Shown piece by piece: positions 52,320 to 62,858 of a DNA stretch of 64,000 bases (position 1 is the first letter of the stretch; every line of letters begins with the position of its first letter). A program made the translations under genes and the position numbers. This stretch comes from a gamma proteobacterium HIMB55 (lineage in GTDB: Bacteria > Pseudomonadota > Gammaproteobacteria > Pseudomonadales > Halieaceae): the NCBI GenBank assembly GCA_000227505.4, contig AGIF02000001.1:124001-188000 (forward strand), written 5' to 3'. Under the pieces are notes generated by a model. It was not told where the DNA came from. It made no database searches and was given only the letters and a program-made list of their open reading frames with translations.

Positions 52320-54616
52320 GTAAAATGATGAATAAGTCGGCAAAACCCTCGACAGGAAAAACCGAGCAAGGTTTATCTAGACGCTCGTTCATCGCCGGCG
52401 TGGCTGGGTCCTCGCTCATGATGAGTATGGGGTCACTGGTGTCTGGTTGTAGCTCGGAGCAAGCTTCGCAAGCGTTGGTCTCGGGCGATCTCACCAAACT
52501 GTTTTCGCCAAATATCTGGTTCGAGATTAATGGCGCGGGCGATGTACTGATTAATATTGTGCGTGCCGAGATGGGACAGCACGTCGGCACATCGCTTGCT
52601 CAGATTGTTGCTGACGAACTGGGTGCGGACTGGTCCAAGGTATCCTTCAAGCACGTGGATACCGATCCCAAATGGGGAGTCATGGTCACGGGCGGTTCTT
52701 GGTCGGTTCACACGTCCTTTACTCTACTTTCTCAAGCGGGTGCAGCGGGCCGGACTGTCTTGATCGATGCGGCGTCAAAGCTGATGGGCGTTGCTGCAGA
52801 GACATGTAGTGTGGAAAACGGTGTTGTCACTTCGGGTGCGAAATCGCTTACGTTCGCCGAGATTGTCAGTAACGGCGATTTCTCTCGCACTATTTCTGAA
52901 GAGGAGCTGGCAGCGATGCCGGTTAAGGCGCCTGTTGACCGCAAGGTCATTGGCCGTGACTTGAGAAACCTCGACGTTGCCGATAAATCTCAAGGGTCAG
53001 CCGTTTATGGTCTCGATGCGGAGCTTCCTGGAATGGCGTATGCCATGCCATTACTGCCGCCTACACGTTACGGCAGTAAAGTCTTAAACATTGATGAGTC
53101 TGCGGCGCAGTCGATAGACGGTTACATCGGCGCCATGGAGATCAAGGATCCAAGTCAGACGGTTCAAGCCTGCGTGGTGGTTGCCGCCGAGACGATGCCG
53201 GCCGCGATGAAGGCTGCGAAGGCGGTCGAGGTGAATTGGGCACCAGGCCCCACAGCCAAGGTGACCGAGTCAGCAATTTTAGCCGAGGGCGCTCGACTAG
53301 CCGCAGACCCGGAAGCGGGCACGCTCTATGTGAGTGAGGGCGATATTTCGGCTGCGAAAGCTGGCGCAGCGAGTTCTATGACCGCTACGTACACAACAAG
53401 TACTGCGCTTCACTTCACCATGGAACCGCAAAATGCGCTGGTCGAGTTCGACGCTGAGGGCAAATGCCACATTCACGCGGGCAACCAGTGGCAGTCTCTG
53501 ATTCTGCCCTATCTCGCTCAGGCGCTAGAGGTGCCTGAGAACGACATCATTATTCACCAGTACTATTTAGGCGGTGGTTATGGCAGACGGCTGTTCGGTG
53601 ATCAGATGATTCCGGCTGCAATTGCAGCGCGAGAAATGGGTCGTCCCGTAAAGCTGATTTTCGATAGGCCGACCGACAGCCGTTTCGACTGCGTACGGTC
53701 GCCCTCCGTCTGTTCATTTGAAGCGTCATTTGATGCCGATGGTGTCTTGAGCGGTATCGATCATGCGGTAGTGGCTGGCTGGCCGACAAAAGGTATGGCG
53801 CCTGGTTTCCTTGGAACCGGTATTGATGGGGAGGGTAAGTTCGACGGCTTCTCGATTAGTGGCGCAGATCACTGGTACACGCTCCCCGCGCATCGCGTGA
53901 GAGCCATTAACAATGAACTTGCTCAGTCTACCTTCTTGCCTGGTTGGCTTCGTGCCGTTGGCCCGGGTTGGATTAGCTGGGGTGTTGAGAGCTTCCTTGA
54001 CGAGATTGCCCATCAGCAAGGTCAGGATCCGCTTGCGATGCGGCTAGCTATGCTCGATGGCGCAGGTAAAAACGCCGGTGGCTCCGGAAGTACCGTAGGC
54101 GGTGCGACGCGACTAGCTGCTGTGCTGAAGGATGTTGCCGAGCGCGCGGGCTGGGGTCGCGATATGGCAGCCAATGAGGGGTTGGGTATTGGCGTAGGCC
54201 ACGGGCAAGAACGAGGCATGCCAACCTGGGTGGCCTGTGTGGCTCATGTTGCGGTGGATCCCGCTTCCGGTGACGTCACGCTGAAGAAACTCTGGCAGAC
54301 CATTGATGTGGGAACGGTTGTTAATCCCGATGGTGCTATGGCTCAGGCCGAGGGCGCCGCGCTTTGGGGTGTGAGTCTCGCCCTTCATGAGGGTGCGAGT
54401 TTTGCGAACGGCGAAGTCGCAGAGCAGAACCTCGACCAGTACACGCCGCTCAGGATGAGTGATGTTCCGGAGCTTGATATTGCCTTTGTGGATAGTCAGG
54501 AGTTCCCGAGTGGTCTTGGCGAGCCGCCGCTCATACCGGTAGCGCCGGCAATTGGTAATGCAATCTTTGCCGCTTCAGGACGGCGCGTACGAGAGCTACC
54601 TATACGCTTGAGCTAG
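52316..54616 (+). CDS. Molybdenum hydroxylase large subunit, Tat-exported (IorB-like)
   Basis: 766-residue molybdopterin-binding subunit. The N-terminus has a Tat signal, SRRSFIAGVAGSS (Arg22, Arg23), then a hydrophobic stretch ending in a possible lipobox-like SGC, so it is exported folded to the periplasm. The cofactor-binding regions include GGGYGRRLFGD, and the likely catalytic Glu736 is in GLGEPPLIPVAPAIGNA. With the small subunit it forms a two-component oxidase of the IorAB type; no FAD subunit or cytochrome gene is adjacent, and no XdhC-like maturation gene is in the window. Aldehyde, quinoline-type or other N-heterocycle oxidation are all possible. Confidence 0.85.
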   Translation: MSKMMNKSAKPSTGKTEQGLSRRSFIAGVAGSSLMMSMGSLVSGCSSEQASQALVSGDLTKLFSPNIWFEINGAGDVLINIVRAEMGQHVGTSLAQIVADELGADWSKVSFKHVDTDPKWGVMVTGGSWSVHTSFTLLSQAGAAGRTVLIDAASKLMGVAAETCSVENGVVTSGAKSLTFAEIVSNGDFSRTISEEELAAMPVKAPVDRKVIGRDLRNLDVADKSQGSAVYGLDAELPGMAYAMPLLPPTRYGSKVLNIDESAAQSIDGYIGAMEIKDPSQTVQACVVVAAETMPAAMKAAKAVEVNWAPGPTAKVTESAILAEGARLAADPEAGTLYVSEGDISAAKAGAASSMTATYTTSTALHFTMEPQNALVEFDAEGKCHIHAGNQWQSLILPYLAQALEVPENDIIIHQYYLGGGYGRRLFGDQMIPAAIAAREMGRPVKLIFDRPTDSRFDCVRSPSVCSFEASFDADGVLSGIDHAVVAGWPTKGMAPGFLGTGIDGEGKFDGFSISGADHWYTLPAHRVRAINNELAQSTFLPGWLRAVGPGWISWGVESFLDEIAHQQGQDPLAMRLAMLDGAGKNAGGSGSTVGGATRLAAVLKDVAERAGWGRDMAANEGLGIGVGHGQERGMPTWVACVAHVAVDPASGDVTLKKLWQTIDVGTVVNPDGAMAQAEGAALWGVSLALHEGASFANGEVAEQNLDQYTPLRMSDVPELDIAFVDSQEFPSGLGEPPLIPVAPAIGNAIFAASGRRVRELPIRLS

Positions 54617-54699
54617 ATCTTTGAGTTTCATGGTCTCGTGGGATGTAATATTCAGAGTCTATCTTCTCTGACGATGCTTAAGCAGATGTAAAATGATCG

Positions 54700-54726
54700 A
54701 CGGGCCTTAGGGCCCGTTTTTCTTTT
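54700..54726 (+). terminator. Intrinsic terminator after the molybdenum hydroxylase genes
   Basis: ACGGGCC (54700-54706) and GGCCCGT (54711-54717) form a 7-bp stem with a TTAG loop, followed by TTTTCTTTT. It isolates the two genes from the S10 operon. Confidence 0.85.
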
Positions 54727-54772
54727 GTCCGAAAAAGCGGCCTAAACGGTAATAACTGACAAGAAATTGCAG

Positions 54773-54801
54773 TTGACACTCTTCACCCCCGTCCTTAGAA
54801 T
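54773..54801 (+). promoter_or_regulatory. Strong sigma70 promoter of the S10 operon
   Basis: Consensus TTGACA (54773-54778), 17-base spacer, TAGAAT (54796-54801). Transcription would start near 54808 and give a leader of about 50 nt before rpsJ. Confidence 0.85.
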
Positions 54802-54816
54802 TCGCTCTCTTTTTTT

Positions 54817-54845
54817 CGGGATCCCTCGCGGGTACCGGTTTTTTT
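54817..54845 (+). promoter_or_regulatory. Terminator-like hairpin in the rpsJ leader
   Basis: CGGGATCCC and CGGGTACCG can pair imperfectly (six Watson-Crick pairs, one G-U, two mismatches) around TCG, followed by G and seven T, ending one base before AGGAG of rpsJ. This could be an attenuator. The E. coli L4-controlled leader is longer and differently built, so a comparable role is only a guess. Confidence 0.4.
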
Positions 54846-54857
54846 AGGAGATTGCTT

Positions 54858-55169
54858 GTGCAGAATCAACGTATTCGAATCCGCCTCAAGGCGTTCGATC
54901 ACAAACTCATCGATGCTTCTACTCAGGAGATCGTTGAAACCGCACGCCGAACAGGCGCGCAGGTCCGTGGGCCCATCCCGCTTCCAACGAAGAAGGAAAA
55001 GTTCACCATCCTTATTTCACCTCACGTGAACAAGGATGCACGGGATCAGTATGAGATTCGTACACATAAGCGACTCATGGACATTATCGAGCCAACGGAA
55101 AAAACCGTTGACGCGTTGATGAAGCTAGACCTAGCTGCGGGCGTTGAAGTCCAAATCAGCTTGGCATAG
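54858..55169 (+). CDS. rpsJ: 30S ribosomal protein S10
   Basis: 103-residue S10 (uS10), also NusE of the NusB antitermination complex. [31 protein letters not shown] and [10 protein letters not shown] are conserved. GTG at 54858 is the start: AGGAG lies seven bases upstream, while the TTG at 54852 is too close. First gene of the S10 operon. Confidence 0.97.
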   Translation: MQNQRIRIRLKAFDHKLIDASTQEIVETARRTGAQVRGPIPLPTKKEKFTILISPHVNKDARDQYEIRTHKRLMDIIEPTEKTVDALMKLDLAAGVEVQISLA

Positions 55170-55270
55170 ACAATTTAGAAGTAAGCCTGCCCAGTTCGCT
55201 GGGTGTGTAACGAGTAAGACAATTACTCGGCCATAGAGGGTTAAGCCCCGTACACGGAGAGGTTAGTACC

Positions 55271-55912
55271 ATGACTGTGGGAATAGTCGGCCGTAAATCA
55301 GGTATGACACGTGTGTTTACCGAAGACGGTGTATCAGTACCAGTGACCGTAGTGGAAGTAGTTCCAAACCGCGTCACTCAAATCAAAGAGCAAGATACCG
55401 ATGGGTATCGCGCAATTCAGGTCACAGCGGGAAACCGCAAGGCCTCAAAAGTTAGCAAGCCAGAAGCGGGTCATTTTGCCGCCGCAGGTGTTGAAGCCGG
55501 AACGGGACTCTGGGAGTTTCGCTTGGACGGCTCTGACGAGGCGTTCGAAGTGGGCGCTGAGCTAACCGTTGCACGATTTGAGCAAGGCCAAAAGGTTGAC
55601 GTCGCGGGTCAGTCAAAGGGTAAGGGTTTCCAGGGTGGCGTTAAGCGCTGGAACTTCCGTACTCAGGACGCTACGCACGGCAACTCGCTTTCACATCGTG
55701 CGCCGGGTTCGCTCGGTCAGTGCCAAACGCCTGGACGCGTGTTCAAAGGCAAGAAGATGGCAGGTCACATGGGTGCAGAGCGTGTTACGACGCAGGGTCT
55801 CGAGGTGGTTCGTGTTGATGTTGAGCGCAACTTGCTGCTCATCAAAGGTGCGGTCCCCGGTGCTCCCGGCGGTGATGTCATCGTTCGACCAACGACTAAG
55901 TCGCGGCGCTAA
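55271..55912 (+). CDS. rplC: 50S ribosomal protein L3
   Basis: 213-residue L3 (uL3), which binds near the 3' end of 23S rRNA and starts 50S assembly. It begins [15 protein letters not shown]; the long extension has [32 protein letters not shown] sequence near the methylated Gln (about 140-165). The 101-base gap after rpsJ holds no gene. Confidence 0.97.
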   Translation: MTVGIVGRKSGMTRVFTEDGVSVPVTVVEVVPNRVTQIKEQDTDGYRAIQVTAGNRKASKVSKPEAGHFAAAGVEAGTGLWEFRLDGSDEAFEVGAELTVARFEQGQKVDVAGQSKGKGFQGGVKRWNFRTQDATHGNSLSHRAPGSLGQCQTPGRVFKGKKMAGHMGAERVTTQGLEVVRVDVERNLLLIKGAVPGAPGGDVIVRPTTKSRR

Positions 55913-55923
55913 GGAGGCTTATC

Positions 55924-56541
55924 GTGGAATTAAGTGTAGTTAAGCCTGGAAAGAAGAAGCCAGGTTCGGTTGAGGTCTCAGAAGCGACATTCGCTCGAGA
56001 TTACAACGAAGCGTTGATCCACCAGGTGGTTACGGCTTATCTGGCAGGTGGTCGTCAAGGTACGCGTGCTCAAAAGAACCGCTCAGCGGTTGCGGGCGGC
56101 GGCAAGAAGCCATGGCGTCAGAAGGGCACGGGCCGCGCTCGTGCAGGAACGATTCGTTCTCCAATCTGGCGTAGCGGTGGTGTCACGTTTGCAGCGACAC
56201 CACAGGATCACAGCCAGAAAGTGAACAAGAAGATGTATCGCTCTGCGATGCGCTCAATCTTGTCCGAGCTTGCGCGCAGCGAGCGTCTTGTGGTCGTTGA
56301 GAGCATGAGCCTCGAGCAGCCAAAGACCAAGTTGTTGGTCGAGGCGCTTAAGGGTTACGGATTGGACAACGTGTTGATTGTTGCGTCTGAAGTTGATCAG
56401 AACCTCTATCTCGCGTCACGCAACCTGCACAAGGTTGATGTGCGTGATGTCGAAGGTGTTGATCCCGTCAGTCTCATCGCTCATGAGAAGGTCGTAGTAA
56501 CGGTCGACGCAGTTAAGAAGTTTGAGGAGGCTTTGGCATGA
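55924..56541 (+). CDS. rplD: 50S ribosomal protein L4
   Basis: 205-residue L4 (uL4), which lines the exit tunnel and in E. coli represses the S10 operon. [32 protein letters not shown] (tunnel loop, about 45-76) is intact. It overlaps rplW by four bases. Confidence 0.97.
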   Translation: MELSVVKPGKKKPGSVEVSEATFARDYNEALIHQVVTAYLAGGRQGTRAQKNRSAVAGGGKKPWRQKGTGRARAGTIRSPIWRSGGVTFAATPQDHSQKVNKKMYRSAMRSILSELARSERLVVVESMSLEQPKTKLLVEALKGYGLDNVLIVASEVDQNLYLASRNLHKVDVRDVEGVDPVSLIAHEKVVVTVDAVKKFEEALA

Positions 56542-56834
56542 ATCAGGAGCGTGTATTCCAGATTTTGATGGGGCCTCACGTGTCAGAGAAAGCGGCTATT
56601 GTCGCCGACGCGAACAACCAGTACGTCTTCAGAGTTGCGCTTGATGCAACTAAAGAAGAGATCAAGCACTCGGTAGAGCAGCTGTTCAAGGTCACGGTTG
56701 ACGACGTCAAAACTCTGCGCGTCAAAGGTAAAACAAAGCGCAACCGTTTTGGTTGGACGACTAAGCCGACTTGGAAAAAGGCTTACGTTCGTTTGGCGCA
56801 GGGTCAAGAGATTGACTTTGCGACGATCAATTAA
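56538..56834 (+). CDS. rplW: 50S ribosomal protein L23
   Basis: 98-residue L23 (uL23), the docking site for trigger factor and SRP at the tunnel exit. [20 protein letters not shown], and [12 protein letters not shown] at the end are typical. ATG overlaps the rplD stop. Confidence 0.97.
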   Translation: MNQERVFQILMGPHVSEKAAIVADANNQYVFRVALDATKEEIKHSVEQLFKVTVDDVKTLRVKGKTKRNRFGWTTKPTWKKAYVRLAQGQEIDFATIN

Positions 56835-56846
56835 GAGGTATAGGTC

Positions 56847-57674
56847 ATGGCAGTCGTAAAGAGTAAACCGACATCAGCAGGCCGCCGTCATCACGTTCGC
56901 GTGGTGCACAAGGATCTGCACAAGGGCCGTGCTTATGCGCCGCTTCTCGAGAAGAACTCGAAGACAGGTGGTCGTAACAACCTCGGTCGTATCACAACAC
57001 GCCACATTGGCGGTGGTCACAAGCATCACTACCGCGTAATCGATTTCAAGCGCACCAAGGATGGAATCCCAGCCAAGGTTGAGCGCATCGAATACGATCC
57101 AAACCGCACGGCGCACATCGCGCTACTGTTGTTTGCTGATGGTGAGCGTCGCTACATCATTGCGCCAAAAGGCGTTGCTGCAGGCGATACATTGTTATCC
57201 GGCGCTGCGGCACCGATCAAAGCAGGCAACTGTCTTCCAATTCGTAACATCCCTGTGGGTGCTGTCATTCACGCGATTGAGCTCAAGCCTGGCAAGGGTG
57301 CTCAGCTAGCTCGCTCTGCAGGTGCAGCAGTTCAGTTGGTTGCTCGTGAAGGTCAGTACGCAACTATTCGCCTTCGCTCTGGTGAAATGCGCAAGGTCCC
57401 AGTCGACTGCCGTGCAACCCTGGGTGAAGTCTCAAACAACGAGCACAGCCTCCGTAAGTTGGGCAAAGCGGGTGCCTCACGCTGGCGCGGTATCCGCCCA
57501 ACGGTTCGAGGTGTTGCTATGAACCCGGTAGATCACCCACATGGTGGTGGTGAGGGTCGTACCTCTGGTGGTCGTCATCCAGTGACGCCATGGGGTGTTC
57601 CGACCAAGGGCTACAAAACTCGTAAGAACAAGCGCACGGACAACCTTATTGTTCGTCGTCGTAACAAGAAGTAA
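56847..57674 (+). CDS. rplB: 50S ribosomal protein L2
   Basis: 275-residue L2 (uL2), needed for subunit joining and peptidyl transfer. [30 protein letters not shown] and the C-terminal [17 protein letters not shown] (with the functional His) are intact. Confidence 0.98.
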   Translation: MAVVKSKPTSAGRRHHVRVVHKDLHKGRAYAPLLEKNSKTGGRNNLGRITTRHIGGGHKHHYRVIDFKRTKDGIPAKVERIEYDPNRTAHIALLLFADGERRYIIAPKGVAAGDTLLSGAAAPIKAGNCLPIRNIPVGAVIHAIELKPGKGAQLARSAGAAVQLVAREGQYATIRLRSGEMRKVPVDCRATLGEVSNNEHSLRKLGKAGASRWRGIRPTVRGVAMNPVDHPHGGGEGRTSGGRHPVTPWGVPTKGYKTRKNKRTDNLIVRRRNKK

Positions 57675-57687
57675 GGGGAGATAAGAG

Positions 57688-57963
57688 ATGCCACGTTCAT
57701 TGAAAAAAGGCCCCTTCATCGATCTTCACCTCATGAAGAAGATTGAGACGGCGCTAGAGAACAACGATCGACGTCCTATCAAGACATGGTCACGTCGCTC
57801 AATGATCGCACCCGATATGGTCGGTTTGACTATTGCGGTTCACAACGGTCGTCAGCACGTACCGGTTCTGATTAACGAAGACATGGTTGGCCACAAGCTC
57901 GGTGAGTTTGCGGTAACGCGCACTTATCGCGGTCACATCGTCGATAAGAAAGCGAAGCGCTAA
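57688..57963 (+). CDS. rpsS: 30S ribosomal protein S19
   Basis: 91-residue S19 (uS19) of the 30S head. It begins [14 protein letters not shown] and contains [28 protein letters not shown] (about 33-60). GGGGAGAT upstream. Confidence 0.97.
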   Translation: MPRSLKKGPFIDLHLMKKIETALENNDRRPIKTWSRRSMIAPDMVGLTIAVHNGRQHVPVLINEDMVGHKLGEFAVTRTYRGHIVDKKAKR

Positions 57964-57978
57964 GGCATACGGAGAAAG

Positions 57979-58320
57979 ATGATGGAAGTCTCAGCAAAAT
58001 TGCGCGGCGCTCGCATCTCGGCTCAGAAGGCCCGCTTGGTCGCTGACCAGGTTCGCGGTATGCCTGTAGGCGAAGCGTTGACGCTGCTCGAATTCAGCAC
58101 CAAGAAAGGTGCTCACATTGTTCGCAAATTGTTGAACTCTGCGATTGCTAACGCGGAGAACAACAACGGTGCTGACGTCGATGAGTTGCGTGTAGCAACT
58201 ATTTTCGTCGACGAAGGTATGACCATGAAGCGCATGCGTGCACGTGCTAAAGGTCGTGGCGATCGTATTTTTAAGCGCACCTGCCATATCACGGTAGGCG
58301 TTGCTGACAACGATAATTAA
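57979..58320 (+). CDS. rplV: 50S ribosomal protein L22
   Basis: 113-residue L22 (uL22), whose hairpin lines the exit tunnel. [19 protein letters not shown] and the hairpin end [21 protein letters not shown] are normal (macrolide-sensitive type). Two adjacent ATG codons (57979, 57982) could start it. Confidence 0.97.
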   Translation: MMEVSAKLRGARISAQKARLVADQVRGMPVGEALTLLEFSTKKGAHIVRKLLNSAIANAENNNGADVDELRVATIFVDEGMTMKRMRARAKGRGDRIFKRTCHITVGVADNDN

Positions 58321-58332
58321 GGAGTAGACCGC

Positions 58333-59007
58333 ATGGGTCAGAAGGTACATCCGACTGGTATCCGCTTAGGTGTGGTCAAGGACCACAACTCGGTTTGGTA
58401 TGCAGATAGCAAGGACTACGCATCACAGCTAGTCACAGACCTCGAAGTACGTGAATACATCCTGAAGCGTCTCGACGCGGCGTCAGTGAGCCGTGTTGTT
58501 ATCGAGCGTCCTGCGCAAACAGCGCGTGTGACGATTCACACTGCACGCCCTGGCATCGTTATCGGCAAAAAGGGCGAGGACGTGGAAGCACTTCGTCAAG
58601 AGCTCAGCAAGCGTATGGGCGTTCCTGTCCACATTACGATCGAAGAGATTCGTAAGCCCGATATGGACGCGCGTTTGGTCGCTCAGAATGTTGCACAGCA
58701 GCTCGAGCGCCGCGTTATGTTCCGTCGTGCCATGAAGCGAGTTGTACAGAACGCCATGCGTCAGGGTGCCGAGGGCATCAAGGTGCAGGTTGGTGGCCGT
58801 TTGGGTGGTGCTGAAATCGCACGCTCTGAGTGGTACCGCGAAGGTCGTGTGCCACTGCACACTCTGCGTGCTGACATCGACTACGCAACCTACGAAGCGC
58901 ACACCACTTACGGTGTAATCGGTGTGAAGGTTTGGATTTTCAAGGGCGAGGTCATTGGTGATTCCGATGACGGCCAGGAAGCGCCACGTCGCGCTACCGC
59001 GGGCTAA
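58333..59007 (+). CDS. rpsC: 30S ribosomal protein S3
   Basis: 224-residue S3 (uS3) at the mRNA entry. [19 protein letters not shown], the KH motif [10 protein letters not shown] and [13 protein letters not shown] are conserved. It ends in a short Asp/Arg-rich tail, with rplP 18 bases on. Confidence 0.98.
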   Translation: MGQKVHPTGIRLGVVKDHNSVWYADSKDYASQLVTDLEVREYILKRLDAASVSRVVIERPAQTARVTIHTARPGIVIGKKGEDVEALRQELSKRMGVPVHITIEEIRKPDMDARLVAQNVAQQLERRVMFRRAMKRVVQNAMRQGAEGIKVQVGGRLGGAEIARSEWYREGRVPLHTLRADIDYATYEAHTTYGVIGVKVWIFKGEVIGDSDDGQEAPRRATAG

Positions 59008-59025
59008 TTGGGCGAGGACTGAAGT

Positions 59026-59439
59026 ATGTTGCAACCCAAGCGAATGAAGTTCCGCAAGATGCAGAAAGGCCGTAACCGCGGTCTGGCAGAGCGGGGCAGC
59101 AAGGTAAGTTTTGGTGAGTACGCGTTAAAAGCGACTGGCCGCGGCCGAATTACCGCGCGTCAGATTGAGGCGGCTCGACGAACAATGACACGTCACATTA
59201 AGCGTGGCGGAAAGATTTGGATTCGAATTTTCCCTGATAAGCCAATCACTGGTAAGCCTCTCGAGGTTCGTCAGGGTAAAGGTAAGGGTAACGTTGAGTA
59301 CTGGGTAGCACAGATCCAGCCCGGCCGTGTTTTGTACGAGGTTGAGGGTGTATCTGAGGAGTTGGCGCGTGAGGCATTTGCACTTGCGGCTGCGAAGCTT
59401 CCCGTTCAGACAACATTTGTTAAGCGATCGGTGATGTGA
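59026..59439 (+). CDS. rplP: 50S ribosomal protein L16
   Basis: 137-residue L16 (uL16) at the A site. [42 protein letters not shown] and [10 protein letters not shown] are typical. The stop codon runs into the rpmC start. Confidence 0.97.
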   Translation: MLQPKRMKFRKMQKGRNRGLAERGSKVSFGEYALKATGRGRITARQIEAARRTMTRHIKRGGKIWIRIFPDKPITGKPLEVRQGKGKGNVEYWVAQIQPGRVLYEVEGVSEELAREAFALAAAKLPVQTTFVKRSVM

Positions 59440-59630
59440 TGAAAGCGAGTGAACTAGTAGAGAAGTCGGTAGACGATCTGAACAAGCAGTTGCTCGATCT
59501 TCGTGAGGAGCAGTTCAAGCTCCGCATGGCGAAAGCGACAGGGCAGCTCGGTCAGACACACTTATTAAAGCAGACGCAGCGTGATATCGCGCGTGTCAAA
59601 ACAGTATTGCAGCAGAAGGCAGGTCAGTGA
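59439..59630 (+). CDS. rpmC: 50S ribosomal protein L29
   Basis: 63-residue L29 (uL29) at the exit tunnel. [25 protein letters not shown] and the helix [20 protein letters not shown] are typical. ATG at 59439 shares its first base with the last of the rplP stop; a GTG one codon earlier is less likely. Confidence 0.95.
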   Translation: MKASELVEKSVDDLNKQLLDLREEQFKLRMAKATGQLGQTHLLKQTQRDIARVKTVLQQKAGQ

Positions 59631-59899
59631 TGGCAGCAGCGGAAAGCACAGCTCGTACGCTCCAGGGTCGCGTTGTCAGCGACAAGATGGACAAGACGAT
59701 CACTGTATTAGTTGAACGACGTGTAAAGCACCCCGTTTACGGTAAGTACATTACACGTTCTTCGAAGGTACACGCTCACGACGAAGACAACCGTGCAGGC
59801 ATGGGCGATACCGTCCTTGTTGCCGAGTCTCGTCCAATGTCTAAGACAAAGTCTTGGACACTGGTAGACGTCGTTGAGACAGCGACAGACATCGCTTGA
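59630..59899 (+). CDS. rpsQ: 30S ribosomal protein S17
   Basis: 89-residue S17 (uS17). [33 protein letters not shown] (about 9-41) is the family core. ATG at 59630 overlaps the rpmC stop. It is the last gene of the S10 operon by the E. coli plan; rplN follows after 44 bases with no clear terminator. Confidence 0.96.
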   Translation: MAAAESTARTLQGRVVSDKMDKTITVLVERRVKHPVYGKYITRSSKVHAHDEDNRAGMGDTVLVAESRPMSKTKSWTLVDVVETATDIA

Positions 59900-59943
59900 G
59901 TTAAAGGCCAATGCGGCACAGCGCCGCGGTATGAGGTAGGGAA

Positions 59944-60312
59944 ATGATTCAGACCGAATCGTATTTGGAAGTAGCAGACAACAGCGGTGCACGTCGCGTG
60001 ATGTGTATCAAGGTGCTGGGTGGTTCAAAGCGTCGTTATGCACGCGTTGGAGACATCATCAAGGTGACTGTTAAAGAGGCTATCCCTCGCGGCAAGGTCA
60101 AGAAAGGCCAAGTTATGCGCGCGGTTGTTGTTCGTACTCGTAAGGGTGTACGTCGACCAGATGGTTCGTTGATCAAGTTCGATGAGAACGCGGCGGTGTT
60201 GTTGAACAACTCAGACGCGCCTATCGGTACTCGTATCTTCGGTCCTGTGACCCGCGAGCTGCGTGGTGAGAAATTCATGAAGATCATCTCGTTGGCGCCA
60301 GAAGTAATCTGA
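59944..60312 (+). CDS. rplN: 50S ribosomal protein L14
   Basis: 122-residue L14 (uL14) at the subunit interface. [22 protein letters not shown] begins it and [19 protein letters not shown] ends it (positions 1-22 and 104-122). First gene of the spc group. Confidence 0.98.
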   Translation: MIQTESYLEVADNSGARRVMCIKVLGGSKRRYARVGDIIKVTVKEAIPRGKVKKGQVMRAVVVRTRKGVRRPDGSLIKFDENAAVLLNNSDAPIGTRIFGPVTRELRGEKFMKIISLAPEVI

Positions 60313-60337
60313 GCGGCCCGAGTTAGGAGAGAACGTA

Positions 60338-60652
60338 ATGGCAAAGATTAAGCGTGACGACGAAGTGATCGTAATCGCCGGCCGTGACAAGGGTAAGCGC
60401 GGCACGGTTCGCCAAGTCCTGGACACTGGCAAGCTGGTGGTTTCAGGCGTCAACATGATTAAAAAGCACACAAAGCCGAATCCTCAGGCTGGTGTGTCGG
60501 GTGGCATCGTTGAGCGCGAAGCACCTATTCAGATCTCTAACGTAGCGATTTACAACGCGGAAGCCGGCAAAGCCGATCGCGTTGGCTACAAAGTAGAAGA
60601 CGGTAAGAAAGTCCGAGTTTTTAAGTCGGACGGCAGCGCGATTGACGCGTAA
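60338..60652 (+). CDS. rplX: 50S ribosomal protein L24
   Basis: 104-residue L24 (uL24), an assembly initiator. [20 protein letters not shown] (KOW motif) and [14 protein letters not shown] are typical. AGGAGAG upstream. Confidence 0.97.
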   Translation: MAKIKRDDEVIVIAGRDKGKRGTVRQVLDTGKLVVSGVNMIKKHTKPNPQAGVSGGIVEREAPIQISNVAIYNAEAGKADRVGYKVEDGKKVRVFKSDGSAIDA

Positions 60653-60677
60653 TTGAAGGCTTTTGAGGTAGCTAATA

Positions 60678-61217
60678 ATGGCAACGCTTAAAGATAAGTA
60701 TCGCAGCGAGATCGCGCCAAAGCTCAAAGAAGAGCTTGGTCTTTCGAATGTGATGGAAGTGCCCCGTGTCACCAAAATTACGTTGAACATGGGTGTGGGT
60801 GAGGCAGTTGGGGACAAGAAAGTCCTCGAGAACGCCGTTGCAGATATGACAAAGATCGCGGGCCAAAAGCCTGTCGTGACAAAGTCTCGCAAGTCGATCG
60901 CGGGTTTCAAAATTCGTGACGGGTGGCCAATTGGCTGCAAAGTGACTTTGCGTGACGAGCGCATGTACGAGTTCCTCGAGCGTTTGATTGATATCGCCAT
61001 CCCTCGTATTCGCGACTTCCGTGGTATCAGCGGCAAGCAGTTTGACGGTCGCGGCAACTTTGCGATGGGCGTTACTGAGCAGATCATCTTCCCTGAGATC
61101 GACTACGATCAGGTGGATAAGCTGCGCGGTATGGACATTGTTATTACTACGTCGGCGAAGAACGACGATCAGGGGCGTGCACTACTGAGCGCCTTCAACT
61201 TCCCATTTAAGGGCTGA
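60678..61217 (+). CDS. rplE: 50S ribosomal protein L5
   Basis: 179-residue L5 (uL5) that binds 5S r[56 protein letters not shown] and [16 protein letters not shown] are conserved. In E. coli the S8 operator lies at its start; no clear S8 site was recognised here. Confidence 0.98.
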   Translation: MATLKDKYRSEIAPKLKEELGLSNVMEVPRVTKITLNMGVGEAVGDKKVLENAVADMTKIAGQKPVVTKSRKSIAGFKIRDGWPIGCKVTLRDERMYEFLERLIDIAIPRIRDFRGISGKQFDGRGNFAMGVTEQIIFPEIDYDQVDKLRGMDIVITTSAKNDDQGRALLSAFNFPFKG

Positions 61218-61226
61218 GGCGGAGTT

Positions 61227-61532
61227 ATGGCTAAGAAATCGATGGTGGCCAGAGAGAATAAGCGCGCGCGTACGGTTGCAAAGTACGCTGCGAAGCGGGC
61301 CAAGTTGAAAGAGATTATCGCGGACGTTAACGCGAGCGACGACGCGCGCTGGGAAGCGCAGATCGCGCTTCAGAAGCTACCGCGCAATGCGAACCCTGTT
61401 CGACAGCAGCGTCGCTGCCAGATCACAGGTCGCCCACACGGTGTTTACCGCAAGTTTGGTTTGTGCCGAAACAAGTTACGCGAAGCCGCAATGCGCGGTG
61501 ATGTGCCGGGCTTGGTTAAGTCAAGCTGGTAA
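61227..61532 (+). CDS. rpsN: 30S ribosomal protein S14
   Basis: 101-residue S14 (uS14), the long zinc-free form: the CxxC pairs of the zinc form are absent. It begins [13 protein letters not shown] and ends with [21 protein letters not shown] (81-101). It starts nine bases after rplE. Confidence 0.97.
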   Translation: MAKKSMVARENKRARTVAKYAAKRAKLKEIIADVNASDDARWEAQIALQKLPRNANPVRQQRRCQITGRPHGVYRKFGLCRNKLREAAMRGDVPGLVKSSW

Positions 61533-61547
61533 CGGAGACGAACGACT

Positions 61548-61943
61548 ATGAGTATGCAAGATCCTATCAGTGACATGTTGACCCGAGTGCGCAACGCGCA
61601 GATGGCGGGTAAGAAGTTTGTCGACATGCCTGGATCCAAGTTAAAAGCGGCTGTTGCGAAAGTTCTCGAAGACGAAGGTTATATTGCTGCCTATCGTGTT
61701 GAAGCGGGTGAAGGTAAGCCTCGTCTGAGCATTGAGCTCAAGTACTTCAACGGCAAGCCTGTGATCGCCGAAATCGAGCGTTTCAGTAAGCCATCGCTTC
61801 GCCGTTATGCCGGTAAAGACGGTATGCCAAGTGTTCGCGGTGGCCTGGGCGTTGCGATCGTATCGACTTCAAAGGGCGTCATGACCGACCGCGCAGCCAA
61901 AGCGCAGGGCGTCGGCGGCGAAGTCCTTTGCACAGTATTTTAA
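61548..61943 (+). CDS. rpsH: 30S ribosomal protein S8
   Basis: 131-residue S8 (uS8), which organises the 16S central domain and in E. coli represses the spc operon. [18 protein letters not shown] begins as in E. coli, so ATG 61548 is used rather than 61554. The end GGEVLCTVF is typical. Confidence 0.97.
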   Translation: MSMQDPISDMLTRVRNAQMAGKKFVDMPGSKLKAAVAKVLEDEGYIAAYRVEAGEGKPRLSIELKYFNGKPVIAEIERFSKPSLRRYAGKDGMPSVRGGLGVAIVSTSKGVMTDRAAKAQGVGGEVLCTVF

Positions 61944-61965
61944 TTGAGAGCGGGAGAATCGATTC

Positions 61966-62493
61966 ATGTCACGTGTAGCGAATAACCCGGTCAACCTCCC
62001 TAAGGGCGTTGAAGTCAACATCAATGGCAGCAGCGTTTCAGTTAAGGGCGGTAAAGGGACAATGGAAATGACGTTGACGGATGGCATCGGCATCGATGTC
62101 AACGAAGGCGTTGCTCAGATCACTTACGACTTTGATACCAATCGCGCTATGGCGGGTACCACACGCGCGTTGTTGAACAACCTCGTTGTTGGCGTCAGTG
62201 ACGGTTGGGAAAAGAAATTAGTTCTTAACGGCGTTGGTTATCGTGCCAAAGCAGCCGGTAAGACTGTCAATTTGAGCCTCGGTTTGTCACACCCAGTTGA
62301 CTACGAGCTGCCTGAAGGCCTGTCCGCAGAGACGCCCACTCAGACAGAGATCGTTATCCGAGGAACTGATAAGCAGGCGGTGGGTCAAGCAGCGGCTGAA
62401 ATTCGCAGCTTCCGTCCACCAGAGCCATACAAGGGCAAGGGCATCCGATACGCAGACGAGTACGTCCGTCGTAAGGAAGCTAAGAAGAAGTAA
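61966..62493 (+). CDS. rplF: 50S ribosomal protein L6
   Basis: 175-residue L6 (uL6) near the sarcin-ricin loop. [25 protein letters not shown] and [23 protein letters not shown] (positions about 87-111 and 153-175) are characteristic. Both duplicated domains are present. Confidence 0.97.
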   Translation: MSRVANNPVNLPKGVEVNINGSSVSVKGGKGTMEMTLTDGIGIDVNEGVAQITYDFDTNRAMAGTTRALLNNLVVGVSDGWEKKLVLNGVGYRAKAAGKTVNLSLGLSHPVDYELPEGLSAETPTQTEIVIRGTDKQAVGQAAAEIRSFRPPEPYKGKGIRYADEYVRRKEAKKK

Positions 62494-62504
62494 CGGGTAG
62501 AGCG

Positions 62505-62855
62505 ATGAATGATAAGACTCAGGCGCGTTTGCGCCGCGCACGCAAGTCGCGTGTTCGTATGCGTACCGCAGGTGACGTTCGTCTCACCGTGAACCGTACG
62601 CCGCGCCATATTTACGCGCAGATCATCAACGGCGAAGGTAACCGTGTATTGGCTCAGGCTTCTACGTTGGATAAAGACCTGCGAAGTGGTGCTACTGGCA
62701 ATATCGAAGCAGCGGCAGCTGTGGGTAAGTTGGTTGCAGAGCGCGCTAAAGCAGCTGGCGTAACCGAAGTGGCGTTTGATCGCTCGGGTTACAAGTATCA
62801 CGGTCGAGTTAAAGCGCTTGCAGATGCAGCGCGCGAAGGCGGATTGGAGTTTTAA
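62505..62855 (+). CDS. rplR: 50S ribosomal protein L18
   Basis: 116-residue L18 (uL18) that binds 5S rRNA with L5. [29 protein letters not shown] and [26 protein letters not shown] (91-116) are typical. rpsE follows after three bases. Confidence 0.97.
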   Translation: MNDKTQARLRRARKSRVRMRTAGDVRLTVNRTPRHIYAQIINGEGNRVLAQASTLDKDLRSGATGNIEAAAAVGKLVAERAKAAGVTEVAFDRSGYKYHGRVKALADAAREGGLEF

Positions 62856-62858
62856 GCC

